From an uncultured Lentisphaerota bacterium (lineage in GTDB: Bacteria; Verrucomicrobiota; Kiritimatiellia; RFP12; UBA1067), in contig ONVK01000032.1 in NCBI GenBank assembly GCA_900321255.1, positions 1 to 54,184 of the forward strand: a DNA stretch of 54,184 nt. The letters are read 5' to 3'. The notes beneath the pieces were generated by a model. The model searched no databases and had not been told where the DNA came from. It worked only from the letters and a program-made list of their open reading frames with translations. Position numbers and translations under genes: made by a program. This document shows positions 17,960 through 27,152 of the stretch, in pieces. How positions within the stretch are numbered: the first letter of the stretch is position 1; every line of letters begins with the position of its first letter.

Positions 17960-19452
17960 GTGCGGTAGTTGGGCGCTTCCTTTGTGATCGTTATGTCGTG
18001 AGGCCTCGCCTCGCGCTGGCCAGCCGCGGTCACGCGGTAGAACTTGCCGCGCTCCTTGAGCTCGGCGATCGTCTTAGTGCCGCAGTAGCCGAGCGATGCC
18101 TTGAGACCGCCGCAGAACTGAGTCATGATCGACTTGACGTGGCCGGAGTAGGGAACCATTCCCTCGATGCCCTGCGGCACGAGATCGTCCTCCGCCTCGT
18201 TGTCCTGGAAGTAGCGCGCGCGGGATCCCTTGCCGTTCTTGAGCGCGGCCATCGAGCCCATTCCGCGGTAGACGACGTACTGGCGGCCGTTCGAGTAGAT
18301 CTTCTCGCCCGGGCTCTCCTCGGTACCGGCGAGCACGGAGCCGAGCATCACGCTGTCAGCGCCCGCGGCGATGGCCTTGGGAACGTCACCCGAGAGCTTT
18401 ATGCCGCCGTCCGCGATAACCGCGACGCCCGTGCCGCGGAGCGCCTTGGCGGCGTTGTAGACCGCCGTAAGCTGCGGGATGCCGACGCCGCAGACAACGC
18501 GCGTCGTGCAGATTGAGCCAGGCCCGATGCCGACCTTGACCGCATGGGCGCCGCACTTCGCGAGCGCCTTCGCCGCCTCGCCAGTCGCGATGTTGCCGGC
18601 GATGACGTCGATCTTCGGGAAGTGCTTCACGATGTACTTGGTCATCTCCATGATGCCCTTGGAGTGGCCGTGCGCCGAATCGACGACAACGCAGTCAACG
18701 CCCGCATCGGCAAGCTTCTCCATGCGCGCAAGGTCGCCCTTCCCGCCAGAGACCGACGCGGAGACCCTGAGGCGGAACTTGTCGTCGCAGTTGTAGGCCG
18801 CGTTCGGGTTCTCGATGATGCGCGCTACGTCGGTGAAGCTGTAGAGGCCGACTATGCGTCCTTCCTTGTCAACGAGCGGAAGCTTGCCGACCTTCGCCGC
18901 GCGCATGAGTTCGTAGGCCTTCTTCAGCGAGGTTCCCGGCTTCGCCGTGATCGGCGCGGGCTGCATGACGTCCCTGAGCTTCTTGGCCTCCATCGGCGCG
19001 AAGCGCATGTCGGACGAAGTGATCATTCCGACGAGGCGGTCGTTGGAGTCGAGCACGGGGAAGCCGTTGAACTTGAGGCCCATGCGCTTCTTCTCGGAGC
19101 GGAGGAACGAGATGTCGTCGTTCGCATGGAAGCAGATGGGCTTCGCGATCATGCCGTTGAGGTAGTTCTTGACCTTCGCGACCTCCTTCGCCTGGTCGTC
19201 CTCCTCGAGGTTCTTGTGTATGACGCCTATGCCGCCCGCAATCGCCATCGCGATGGCCATCGGCGCCTCGGTGACAGTGTCCATTGCCGCGGAGATGAAC
19301 GGAATCTTCATCGTCGTGCGGCTCGTGAGCTTCGTCTCGAGCGACGCGTCGTCCGGAAGGAAGTCGGCGTACTGCGTGACGAGAGTCACGTCGTCGTAAG
19401 TAAGCCCCTCGTAGGGGAAAGTCTTCATAAAGTCGTCAAGATACTTGTTCAT
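17956..19452 (-). CDS. guaB: IMP dehydrogenase
   Basis: The 498-residue cytoplasmic enzyme oxidises IMP to XMP with NAD, the committed step of GMP synthesis. ATG 19452 has GAGGTG 5 nt upstream; a GTG 7 codons earlier lies in a leader hairpin and is less likely. The TIM barrel is interrupted by two CBS domains at about 100-220 ([31 protein letters not shown]). The active-site loop [13 protein letters not shown] contains the catalytic Cys, and [20 protein letters not shown] and [17 protein letters not shown] are conserved. Length is normal. It is coupled to lepB. A TATAAT at 19492 and a small leader hairpin precede it. Confidence 0.97.
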   Translation of the reverse strand: MNKYLDDFMKTFPYEGLTYDDVTLVTQYADFLPDDASLETKLTSRTTMKIPFISAAMDTVTEAPMAIAMAIAGGIGVIHKNLEEDDQAKEVAKVKNYLNGMIAKPICFHANDDISFLRSEKKRMGLKFNGFPVLDSNDRLVGMITSSDMRFAPMEAKKLRDVMQPAPITAKPGTSLKKAYELMRAAKVGKLPLVDKEGRIVGLYSFTDVARIIENPNAAYNCDDKFRLRVSASVSGGKGDLARMEKLADAGVDCVVVDSAHGHSKGIMEMTKYIVKHFPKIDVIAGNIATGEAAKALAKCGAHAVKVGIGPGSICTTRVVCGVGIPQLTAVYNAAKALRGTGVAVIADGGIKLSGDVPKAIAAGADSVMLGSVLAGTEESPGEKIYSNGRQYVVYRGMGSMAALKNGKGSRARYFQDNEAEDDLVPQGIEGMVPYSGHVKSIMTQFCGGLKASLGYCGTKTIAELKERGKFYRVTAAGQREARPHDITITKEAPNYRT

Positions 19453-19464
19453 GTTCACCTCTTC

Positions 19465-19480
19465 AGGACGCACGCGTCCT
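19465..19480 (-). promoter_or_regulatory. Leader hairpin in front of guaB
   Basis: AGGACG and CGTCCT form a 6-bp stem with a 4-nt loop. In the guaB mRNA it lies directly 5' of the GAGGTG ribosome site, where it could affect translation. Read on the plus strand it is followed by T5, but no gene on that strand ends here. Confidence 0.35.
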
Positions 19481-19491
19481 TTTTAGGTGAC

Positions 19492-19497
19492 ATTATA
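19492..19497 (-). promoter_or_regulatory. TATAAT -10 element of guaB
   Basis: Minus-strand TAGTATAAT, without the TG extension, lies 40 nt upstream of the guaB ATG. The transcript would have a leader of about 33 nt containing the hairpin and a Shine-Dalgarno sequence. Confidence 0.55.
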
Positions 19498-19549
19498 CTA
19501 TTTTCCGCGTGGCTTCGCAATGGCGAAGTCATTCTAATGCGGGAGGTCG

Positions 19550-21603
19550 CTATGGATTCACGGGCTCAAATACGGCAACCGCGCCGCCCTCGTCGCAGAG
19601 GGCGAAGCTCTCCCGGCCGCTTTTGCGGACGCTGCGCTCGGAAACGGAAAGCGACTTGGCGTCCGACGGCGTCCGCGCAGGATCGTCCGCGTAGACGGTC
19701 ATTTTCCATTCACCGTCGCCGAGGAAGCCGAGATCAATGTCGACCGTCCTTGCGCTGACGGTCGTCGCGGCGAAATAGAACCTGCCGTCGTGGGACTCGC
19801 GGACAACCGCATAGAACTCCCCGCACCTGCCGGCTACGGGACGCGTATCTTTCCACGCGGCGGGAAGGCCGCGCAGCGCCTCGATGCCGGCCGCGCCGCG
19901 ATAGCGCTCCGGCCAGTCGCAGAGCGTCATGAGCGGCGAGTCGAACTGGACGCACTGCGCGATCGCGTGGGCGCGCGTCCCCATCTCCTCTGCCCAGTGC
20001 GGGCAGCGGTCCGTCTCGTCGCCGTAGCGATGGCCCTTCGCAGTCTGCGGCACAAAGTCCTTTGAATACACGTTGCCGAACCCGCCGGGCGTGAAGTCGG
20101 CAGGTCCGAGAAGAAATCTTGTGAACGGCAGCGTTGCGCAATGCGCGGGCGTGACGGTCTTGCGGAATATGCTCATCTCGTTTCCGAGAACGGCCTCGCG
20201 CGTTATCATGTTGGGCCATGTGCGCTCAGCGCCGGTCGACTTGAACGATCCATGGAAGTTGATCATGATCCTGTGGCGCGCGGCCGCGCGGCAGACGCGT
20301 TCGCACCAGTTCACCATCTCCTGGTCCTGACGTTCGAGGAAGTCCGTCTTCACGCCGGCGGCGCCCCACTTCTCAAGGCGCGAAAACGTCTCTTCGATGC
20401 CGACATCCTCGATCTCCATCCAGTGTATCCAGACCCATATCCCCACGCCCTTCTCCTTCGCATGCGAGACGATCCGCTCCAGGTCGAAGCCCTTTCGCGG
20501 CTCAAGTCGGACGTTGGGACCGTGGTTGGGACGCCGCGCGAAGCCGTACCATCCGCCGTCGATCGTGTGGTACGGCCAGCCCATCTCCGCGGCAAAATCG
20601 ACGAGCCCCACCAGTCCCATGTGCTCGCGCCGGGCTTGACGAAGGAGAAGTCGATCGACGGATCGGGCGGCGGGTTCAGGTTGACGATGATGTCGTTCTT
20701 GCGGACAAGGTCCAGAGCGTCGTCGCCGACGATAGCGACCCGCCACGGACTCGCTGCCGGCGCAGTCGCGATCACCGCCACGTCCGCCGTCGCCGCCGGG
20801 CTCGGAGGTATCTTCGAGAGCGCCGCGACGAGGCGCGCGTCACCGTCGCGGTTCGCCGCGCGGTAGAAGAGTCCCGCCCAGTTGGAGAGCGCCGCCTCGC
20901 ACAGCGCAATCGTGGCACCTCGCGTTTCCACAAGAACAGGCATGCCGACGTAGCGTTTCATGTCGACCGCGGCGAGCGGGCCGCGCACAAACGGCTCCTC
21001 CTGCGAATTCCGTTCGCCGGCGTATGTCGTAGTCCACGCCATGACGTCCTGATCGAAGCGCCATTCGGTAAGCTCATCCTTTATCTGGAAGCCGTCGAAG
21101 GCGGCCTGGCGCGGGAATGAATATCGGAAAGCAACGCCCTCGTCATACGCCCTGAAAACGATGTCCATCCGCCGCGGATGTTTCTCGACGGTCGTTCCGC
21201 CGAGTTCGATGCGCGCGGCGCGCGCCTCCGTCTCCTCAAGTTCGACGACGAGTTCGTTGTAGCGGTCGCGTACCTTGCCGCGCCGGTAGAGAGACGTCTC
21301 CCATGTCGTGTCGGCGCTTGAGCGACGCACGCCCGCAACTCTCATCGCGGAAAGTTCCGCGGCGTCTTTGTCGCAGTCGTTCCCGACAGCGAATCTGAAC
21401 CCCATCGCGGAGGGCTTCACGAGCGTCTTTCCGTCGCGAAGAAGCGACCAGCGCATTCCTCCGGCACCCGTGCTGAAGACGGCCTGAAGCCTTCCGTCGG
21501 GCGAAGAAACCGTCAACGGACTGTTTGTCCCATAGCCAGCCGCGAGCGCTGCGCTGAACGTCGCCAATATGGCCAGCGTTGTCCATTTAAACTTCCACTG
21601 CAT
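19550..21603 (-). pseudogene. GH97 glycosidase, frameshifted with an internal deletion (or assembly error)
   Basis: Two overlapping minus-strand frames together encode a GH97 alpha-glucosidase/alpha-galactosidase. The first runs from ATG 21603 (signal peptide MQWKFKWTTLAILATFSAALA) through the GH97 N-terminal domain to FVKPGASTWDWWG near 20620. The second resumes at VDFAAEMGWPYHTIDGGWYG near 20600 and continues to the stop at 19550, with VKTDFLERQDQE (candidate nucleophile Asp of retaining members) and INFHGSFKSTGAERTWPN. Family members normally carry about 15-20 residues between WDWW and the DFAAEMG strand. Both a frame change and those residues are lost at one point, so the lesion is a deletion not divisible by three. 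It follows folD by 2 nt. Either the enzyme is dead or the assembly is wrong here. Confidence 0.8.
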
Positions 21604-21605
21604 AA

Positions 21606-22475
21606 TCACGTGGCGCGGCGGGCGCTTTCGAGCGTGTTCCAGAGGAGCATCGTTATCGTCATCGGCCCGACGCCTCCCGGAACGGGAGTAATTGCGCCTG
21701 CAACCTTGGAGCAGCTCTCGAAGTCGGCGTCGCCCACGAGACGGAAACCCTTCGGCTTCGTCGCGTCGGGAATCCTGTTTACGCCGACGTCTATTACTAC
21801 CGCGCCCGGTTTGAGCATGTCGCTGGTAAGCGTGTTCGGCCGCCCTGCCGCGACGACTACTATGTCGGCGTCACGCGTGAAGTGGCCGACGTCAGGCGTC
21901 CCCGTGTGGCAGAGGGTGACTGTCGCGTTCGTCTCCTTGCGGGCAAGAAGCGCCGCGACGGGCTTTCCGACGATGTTGCTCCGCCCGATCACGACTGCAT
22001 GCTTGCCGCGGATGTCCATCCCCGAGAATTCAATCAGCTTGATTATGCCGTGCGGAGTGCATGGGAGAAAGCATTCGTCGCCGATCATCATCTTGCCTAC
22101 GTTGATTGGCGTAAAGCCGTCGACGTCCTTCTCGGGCGCAATCGCGTCAATGACCGCCTTGTCGCGGATGTGCTTCGGAACTGGCAGCTGCACGAGGATG
22201 CCGTGTATCTCGGGATCGCAGTTGAGCTTCTTCACGAGCGAGACGAGCTCCTCCTCCGTCGTCTCGGCGGGAAGGCGTATTTCGCGCGAGAGCATCCCCG
22301 CCTCGGTGCATGCCTTTTCCTTGGCGGTGACATAGCTCACGCTTGCGGGATTGTCGCCAACGAGAATCACGGCGAGACCTGGCGTGACGCCCTTCTCCGA
22401 CTTCAGCGCGGCAACTCCAGCCGCGATCTCCCCGCGCAGGCTGCGCGCAAGCTCCTTGCCGTCTATCAGCTTCAT
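21606..22475 (-). CDS. folD: Bifunctional methylenetetrahydrofolate dehydrogenase/cyclohydrolase
   Basis: The 289-residue enzyme interconverts 5,10-methylene- and 10-formyl-tetrahydrofolate in the cytoplasm with NADP. ATG 22475 overlaps the GspK stop as ATGA; the longer frame upstream is a shadow of GspK. Conserved features are SYVTAKEKAC (with the catalytic Lys), GILVQLPVPKHI, APEKDVDGFTPIN, CTPHGIIKLIE, VVIGRSNIVGKPVAALL and the closing PVPGGVGPMTITMLL. It is the last intact gene of the pseudopilin operon. That is an odd partner for a one-carbon enzyme and may only reflect shared transcription. Confidence 0.97.
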   Translation of the reverse strand: MKLIDGKELARSLRGEIAAGVAALKSEKGVTPGLAVILVGDNPASVSYVTAKEKACTEAGMLSREIRLPAETTEEELVSLVKKLNCDPEIHGILVQLPVPKHIRDKAVIDAIAPEKDVDGFTPINVGKMMIGDECFLPCTPHGIIKLIEFSGMDIRGKHAVVIGRSNIVGKPVAALLARKETNATVTLCHTGTPDVGHFTRDADIVVVAAGRPNTLTSDMLKPGAVVIDVGVNRIPDATKPKGFRLVGDADFESCSKVAGAITPVPGGVGPMTITMLLWNTLESARRAT

Positions 22476-23716
22476 TTTGCCGATTCCTTTCTGTCCCCGA
22501 CGGGATCTTCCTCCCATTCGACATAGCGGACGTCTTTGTCCTTCAAATACGCCTTTGCCTTGACAGAACGCGTCATCCCCATCGACTCGCACTCTATCGT
22601 TATCTCGAAGATTGTCGTGTCGTCAGGCTTGAACAGCAGATAGTTGCTCGCCTCGGTGCCTACCTGGGCGTTGTTGCCGCCGTAGTCGGCGACGCGCTGC
22701 TGGAGATCCTGGAAGTCCTTGTACTGCCACCAGCTCTGGGTCTCGTCGACGTCGTAGTCCGGTTCCTCGCTTTTTGCGCCGAGGATGGCGTCGATGTTCT
22801 CCGTGCTCTTCTCGAAATCCTCCTCGTCCTCTTCGTCGAAGATGCCTGGCACGGTCATCAGCTCGTCGCGCGTGCAGTCGTTCACGTAGACCTTGGCGCT
22901 GCCGACAGTGTTGAACATCTCGGCGATGCCCTTTACCGTGATCTGGTCCTTCGGGTCTTCCTCCGGGTTCAGGACGCCGCCCGTGAGGACTACGGGGAAT
23001 TCGCGGAAGCCGCGTATGTAGGAAAGCTCCTTTATATCGGGAATCGGGCCGTTCCTGGGATAGCGCTTGTACTCGTCGTCGACGTTGTTGTCGTCGTACT
23101 CCTCCTCGTACCACTTGGACTCCGCGCCGCAGTCCTCGCCGTCGATGGAAGTCGAGTTGTCATCGGCGTCCACCCAGTCCGCAAAGCTCGCTATGAGGAG
23201 GTTGATGAGGTTGAACCTGCTGCGCGAATGGTGCTGGGAATCGTATGCCTCGACCTCGTAGTCCTCGGGAATGCCGTGGCTCTTCAGCAGCATCTCCCAC
23301 CTGAGGCGCCAGTTCTGGTCGCTGTCGGGCGTCAGCTCGTTGATGTTGAGCCCGCGCGTTATGCGCATCTCGACTTTGACGGTCCCCGACTCTGGGTTTT
23401 CCTCGTCGACGAGAATCGGGCCGATGACGCAGGGGCGGCCGCTTTTCAGGTCGCGCTTCTCCTTGTACCAGCGGTCGTCCTCGAAGAGCTTGTCGGCATC
23501 CTCGTCTTCCGACCATTCCGACACGTTCGCGTAGTCGGAAAGGACGACCTCCGCGAGAATGCGCCCCGCATCCACGAGGCGGCTTACGCGGTTGCGCTCG
23601 CGCATATAGACGTTGATGCCCGTCTGCAGATGTGCTTCGGACGCAAAGGAGAGCACCATGATGGAAAGCACGGCGATTACCCAAAGCGCCATAAGAAGTG
23701 CGCTTCCACGCCTCAT
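22472..23716 (-). CDS. gspK: GspK-like minor pseudopilin
   Basis: The 414-residue protein starts MRRGSALLMALWVIAVLSIM, a short cationic leader and hydrophobic helix of the GspK type that lacks the usual Phe-Thr-Leu-Ile-Glu start. A large acidic periplasmic domain follows, with ITRGLNINELTPDSD and FADWVDADDNS typical of GspK and a helix-hairpin-helix-like VYVNDCTRDELMTVPGI. In type II secretion GspK caps the pseudopilus tip with GspI and GspJ. The gene overlaps gspJ and folD as ATGA at both ends. Acidic runs (DEEDEEDFEKSTE) are notable and may bind calcium, which is known for GspK; that is inference here. Confidence 0.9.
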   Translation of the reverse strand: MRRGSALLMALWVIAVLSIMVLSFASEAHLQTGINVYMRERNRVSRLVDAGRILAEVVLSDYANVSEWSEDEDADKLFEDDRWYKEKRDLKSGRPCVIGPILVDEENPESGTVKVEMRITRGLNINELTPDSDQNWRLRWEMLLKSHGIPEDYEVEAYDSQHHSRSRFNLINLLIASFADWVDADDNSTSIDGEDCGAESKWYEEEYDDNNVDDEYKRYPRNGPIPDIKELSYIRGFREFPVVLTGGVLNPEEDPKDQITVKGIAEMFNTVGSAKVYVNDCTRDELMTVPGIFDEEDEEDFEKSTENIDAILGAKSEEPDYDVDETQSWWQYKDFQDLQQRVADYGGNNAQVGTEASNYLLFKPDDTTIFEITIECESMGMTRSVKAKAYLKDKDVRYVEWEEDPVGDRKESAK

Positions 23717-24675
23717 GGAGCACCTCCCCCCGGAGGCGGAGCTACGCCTCCGGGCCTCATTCCGCCTCCGCCCTGTCCACCGCCCGGCCCCGCGCCTCCC
23801 GGCGCCCGGCCGCCGCCTCTCGCGGCACCACCGCCTCCAGAAGCGCCGCCACCGGCGCCGCCCGACCCGCCGGAAGCTCTGCGTCTCGCGCCGGAGCTTT
23901 CCCTTGCCGCCTTCTCTGACGGCGGCGCTGCGCCGTCCTTGGACTGTTCGTAGAGAGGCATGCGAACGATGCGCATTATCGGCGCCGTGTTCGAGCGGTA
24001 CGCGCGGCCTTCTGGATCGGCAAGATAAAAGGTAAGCTCAACCTTGTAGGGGACTGCGTTCGACGTCTCCCACTTGTCCTCGAAAAGCGATTCGTTGTGC
24101 TCCGCCTCCACCTTCTCGTCGGACGGCAGCACCCTGCAGTTGAAGCCGACGATTCCGTCAGCGATGAGAACCGGCTGGTACATTTCGTCGTTGGCGAAGG
24201 AGAAATCGATGTCGTCGCGGTTGTCCTTGGGGCGCAGAGTCACGTCGGGGCAGTGGCGTGCGTAGAGCCCAGTCACCTCTATGGGATCCATGTAGTCGTG
24301 GTTGCCCTCCTCGAGAACCATCAGCTGGACGCGGTGGACGGTGTCGGCCGCGGCGCTTTTCGAGCCGACTATCGCCGACCCGCGCTTCGACCATTCTATC
24401 ACGTCGGAGCGGTCAGGATCCTCGCCATCGCCGTTGTCGGTAAGATAGAAGCCGTAGTCGTAGCTCTGTTCGCCGCCGTGCGGATAGTAGAGACTTCTCA
24501 GGCCCGAGACGACCTGGTTGAGCGCAAAGTCGGTGCGCTGCATCTTGTCGAGGTAGTCGGTCGATATCTGCCAGCTGCGCGTGACAGAGTTGAACGTCGC
24601 CATCGTGATTGCGGTCAGGACGCCGAGAAGGACGACGGCGAGGAGTATCTCGACAAGTGTGAACGCCCGCCTCAT
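23713..24675 (-). CDS. gspJ: GspJ-like minor pseudopilin with Gly/Pro-rich tail
   Basis: ATG 24675 gives MRRAFTLVEILLAVVLLGVL, a class III prepilin leader with Ala, not Gly, before the cleavage point. The periplasmic domain to about residue 255 fits GspJ (QISTDYLDKMQRTDFALNQV, VELTFYLADPEGRAYRS). The last 60 residues are low-complexity Gly, Ala, Pro and Arg (units such as GGSGGAGGGASGGGG), which is not normal for the family. It is coupled by ATGA to gspI upstream and gspK downstream. Upstream in-frame sequence is a shadow of gspI. Confidence 0.85.
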   Translation of the reverse strand: MRRAFTLVEILLAVVLLGVLTAITMATFNSVTRSWQISTDYLDKMQRTDFALNQVVSGLRSLYYPHGGEQSYDYGFYLTDNGDGEDPDRSDVIEWSKRGSAIVGSKSAAADTVHRVQLMVLEEGNHDYMDPIEVTGLYARHCPDVTLRPKDNRDDIDFSFANDEMYQPVLIADGIVGFNCRVLPSDEKVEAEHNESLFEDKWETSNAVPYKVELTFYLADPEGRAYRSNTAPIMRIVRMPLYEQSKDGAAPPSEKAARESSGARRRASGGSGGAGGGASGGGGAARGGGRAPGGAGPGGGQGGGGMRPGGVAPPPGGGAP

Positions 24676-25130
24676 TCCTTCTTCCTCCAGAACGTCACGT
24701 AGCTTTCCTCCTCGTTCTCGCCGCGCCTTTGGTTGCCCCAGCGCACGATCACGCGCACGGTGTACAGGTTTCCGAGGCGTTTTATGTCCTCCTCGTTGTC
24801 CTTGCGGTTGAGCGCCACACGCTCCCAGGTGTACCCGTAGAACTTGTCCTCCTGCTCGCGCGTCATCTTCGGCCCGTGAGCGCCGGCGACGATGTCCCAC
24901 AGCTCTGTCGCCTTCATCTCGCCGACATCGAGATCCTGGTCGGGATCCTGCACGTTTTCGAGGGGATAGGCCATGTCGCCGAGGTCCATGACCTCCTGCG
25001 CGGTCTCGAGCGAAGAGGACGAGAGCATCATCTTCTGGCTCTGGGACATCGAGACAAGTATGGCCGTGAGCCCCAGGCCAAGGATTATCGAGGCGAGAAG
25101 AACTTCAAGCAATGTGAATCCGCTTCGCAT
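24672..25130 (-). CDS. gspI: GspI-like minor pseudopilin
   Basis: The 152-residue protein begins MRSGFTLLEVLLASIILGLGL, a perfect prepilin peptidase site (Gly before Phe, Glu at +5), and has a short periplasmic domain ending YTVRVIVRWGNQRRGENEEESY, as in GspI. It starts 4 nt after the gspH stop. With GspJ and GspK it should initiate the pseudopilus in the inner membrane. Confidence 0.85.
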   Translation of the reverse strand: MRSGFTLLEVLLASIILGLGLTAILVSMSQSQKMMLSSSSLETAQEVMDLGDMAYPLENVQDPDQDLDVGEMKATELWDIVAGAHGPKMTREQEDKFYGYTWERVALNRKDNEEDIKRLGNLYTVRVIVRWGNQRRGENEEESYVTFWRKKE

Positions 25131-25134
25131 GCCG

Positions 25135-25938
25135 TCAGTCCCTTTCGTCCGAAACGACCTTCGCGGCGCCGAACCGGTCTATGTTGATGCAGAGCCCAGA
25201 CTCGGGATTCTTCCCGTCGAGATAGACCAAGACGCGGTGAGGGTCGCATCTCCCGTTCGCCTCCCACACGAGGCTCACGGGCTCCTGGTCCTCGCCGGAT
25301 CCATTTGCCGGGGATGCCTGCTGATCCGCCGGCTGCTCGGAAGCGGCCTTTGCCTCTTCGGTCTTCTTCTCCTTGTATTTGCCGAGAAGATAGTCGACGT
25401 TCGAGAAGACCGAAATCCTGTTGGCGCTCTTCTGCTCCGTCTGGGTCGTCTCGGCAAGCTCGTCCCCCGTGAGCACCTTGATCCTCACGCCGCGCACGAC
25501 CTCGCTTGATATAGGCGCGAAGAGAACATCCTCGACCGAGTCTCCGCCGCTGTCGCCGAGAAGCTCCTTCGGTTCGTCTTCGCCGACTGCCGGTTTTTTC
25601 GCGTCCTCGACCTTGGAGCCGTCGCGATGCACGATTTCGCCGGAAAGCGTCTGAACCGTATCGGACGAACCCGACGACATGAGCTTCGCGCCGTCGACCG
25701 TTATCTTCGCGCACACCTCGTCGCCGTCTCGCTCCGTCGAATATGTGATGATCGCGGGCTGCATCATGACAAGCGCCATCGAGCGCGCGTGGCGTATAGC
25801 CGCCATGATGTCGCGAGTGGCGCCTTTTACGCGCGCAGCGTCCTGGCCGGAGCGCACGCCGACCACGGCGGCCGTCGCCATTATCGCCAGAATGGCGACA
25901 ACGACGATTATCTCTATGAGTGTGAAGGCCCTGCGCAT
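25135..25938 (-). CDS. gspH: GspH-like minor pseudopilin
   Basis: The 267-residue protein begins MRRAFTLIEIIVVVAILAIM. The processing site has Ala instead of Gly at -1, as in the GspJ homologue next door. ARVKGATRDIMAAIRHARSM is the typical GspH helix extension. A Lys/Glu/Ala-rich, probably disordered insert (KKTEEAKAASEQPADQQASP) interrupts the globular part, making it longer than usual. No clear ribosome site precedes its ATG, and it lies 21 nt after gspG. Confidence 0.82.
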   Translation of the reverse strand: MRRAFTLIEIIVVVAILAIMATAAVVGVRSGQDAARVKGATRDIMAAIRHARSMALVMMQPAIITYSTERDGDEVCAKITVDGAKLMSSGSSDTVQTLSGEIVHRDGSKVEDAKKPAVGEDEPKELLGDSGGDSVEDVLFAPISSEVVRGVRIKVLTGDELAETTQTEQKSANRISVFSNVDYLLGKYKEKKTEEAKAASEQPADQQASPANGSGEDQEPVSLVWEANGRCDPHRVLVYLDGKNPESGLCINIDRFGAAKVVSDERD

Positions 25939-25959
25939 CGACGGCGCGGCCGCGGAACG

Positions 25960-26391
25960 TCAGTCGTTCCCCGTCGACCTCTTTGTGACATCGCTGCGGA
26001 TGTCGTCATCGCCGCCGAACTCGCCGTCGGGACCGGCGCTGATGACCACGAAGCGCTTGCCCTTCTTCTCGTACTTGTACTCGGTGCCCCACGGATCGTA
26101 GAGCGCACCTTCGCCGCCTTCGACGATCGGCTCGTCGTCTCCAGACGCCTCGACGAGCGACTTGAGGTCGCCTGGGTACTTGCCCTTCTCGATATTGTAG
26201 GCGACAACCGCGGCCTTGAGATTGTCAACGCCGACCTTCGCGGCTCTGATCTTGGAGTTCTCGAGGATTCTCGGAATGCCGATCGCGGCCGTTGTGCCGA
26301 GAATGCCGATGATGGCCACGGCAACGAGAATTTCGATAAGCGTGAAGCCTGCGCGCATGGCGGAAACAGCAACTGTCTCTTCTTTTCGCAT
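25960..26391 (-). CDS. gspG: GspG-like major pseudopilin
   Basis: The 143-residue protein has leader MRKEETVAVSAMRAG followed by FTLIEILVAVAIIGILGTTA, the canonical class III prepilin site. The C-terminal domain ends with YDPWGTEYKYEKKGKRFVV and SAGPDGEFGGDDDI, the calcium-binding loop typical of GspG. AAAGGAG lies 6 nt before the ATG and TGGTATAAT about 32 nt upstream, so it heads the pseudopilin operon. The cognate ATPase, membrane and secretin genes are not in the window. Confidence 0.93.
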   Translation of the reverse strand: MRKEETVAVSAMRAGFTLIEILVAVAIIGILGTTAAIGIPRILENSKIRAAKVGVDNLKAAVVAYNIEKGKYPGDLKSLVEASGDDEPIVEGGEGALYDPWGTEYKYEKKGKRFVVISAGPDGEFGGDDDIRSDVTKRSTGND

Positions 26392-26423
26392 GATAACTCC
26401 TTTAGTTACGTAGAACAGCGAAT

Positions 26424-26429
26424 ATTATA
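26424..26429 (-). promoter_or_regulatory. Extended -10 (TGGTATAAT) of the pseudopilin operon
   Basis: Minus-strand AGTGGTATAAT lies 32 nt upstream of gspG and leaves room for a leader with a strong AAAGGAG, in contrast to the leaderless genes elsewhere. Confidence 0.7.
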
Positions 26430-26456
26430 CCACTTCTTGCGCCTCCGCGACAACCG

Positions 26457-27152
26457 TTACTTTTGCACGGAACGGGCTGAAGTCGAGAGGAACGCGGTGG
26501 CGTCGGCCATGGCGCGGTCGGTGAGGGCCATAAGGCACCAGCGCTGCATGGAATTCTCCGCCGTCTTGTCGGAACCGGCGGGGCTGAACAGCGGGATAGG
26601 CCCCCATACGAGCGCAGAGTATCTCTCGGAATAGTCGCAGTGCATGAGAAGCTTCCCCGTGGAGATGCTGTAGATCTTCAGCTTCGCCGTCCACGTGTGG
26701 ACGCCGTAGTCGGCCGTGAGCAGCGAAAAGATTGTCCACGCGGCTTCGGCGGCGCGTTCGCCGTCGGTCACGAAGGGACCGTCGAACTTTACCTCTATGC
26801 GGTATTCCGGCTTGTCGGTTTTCGGATTGAAGCCGTTGAGCTCGAGTATCTCGGTGGCGCGGTCGATGAAGGCCGATGTGGGCCGCGACTGCGGTATGTA
26901 GGTCTCGGTCATGACGGTGGACGGAGCCCAGTAGCCGTAGTGGTAGCGGCGGTACGGCGAATGGTAGCGGTAGGCCGTCTCGTATCCGTACACGACCTCG
27001 TAGGTAGTCACTACCGCCTCGAACCCTGCGAGCTGGACCTTGACGTCGGCCGCTCCAGCCGACGACATCTCCACCGCCGGATATTCGCTCTCGAACACCG
27101 TGATGCAGCCCGCGAACGCGAGCAGCGCAAAAGCCGCAAACGTCTTCTTCAT
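26457..27152 (-). CDS. Predicted outer-membrane lipoprotein, family not recognised
   Basis: The 231-residue protein starts at ATG 27152, overlapping the stop of the WaaA-fusion gene as ATGA, with GGGAG about 10 nt upstream. The signal MKKTFAAFALLAFAGC ends in a lipobox Cys. A Tyr-rich stretch (YGYETAYRYHSPYRRYHYG) follows, then a mixed alpha/beta domain (YRIEVKFDGPFV, WTAKLKIYSISTGKLLMHC). It may be an envelope-assembly or LPS-associated lipoprotein given its partner, but no domain was identified. Confidence 0.75.
   Translation of the reverse strand: MKKTFAAFALLAFAGCITVFESEYPAVEMSSAGAADVKVQLAGFEAVVTTYEVVYGYETAYRYHSPYRRYHYGYWAPSTVMTETYIPQSRPTSAFIDRATEILELNGFNPKTDKPEYRIEVKFDGPFVTDGERAAEAAWTIFSLLTADYGVHTWTAKLKIYSISTGKLLMHCDYSERYSALVWGPIPLFSPAGSDKTAENSMQRWCLMALTDRAMADATAFLSTSARSVQK

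Noticed and set aside
18544..19758. 404-codon plus-strand open frame opposite guaB
   Set aside because: guaB is certain on the minus strand; the antisense frame has no recognisable motif and high Arg/Val/Asp content.
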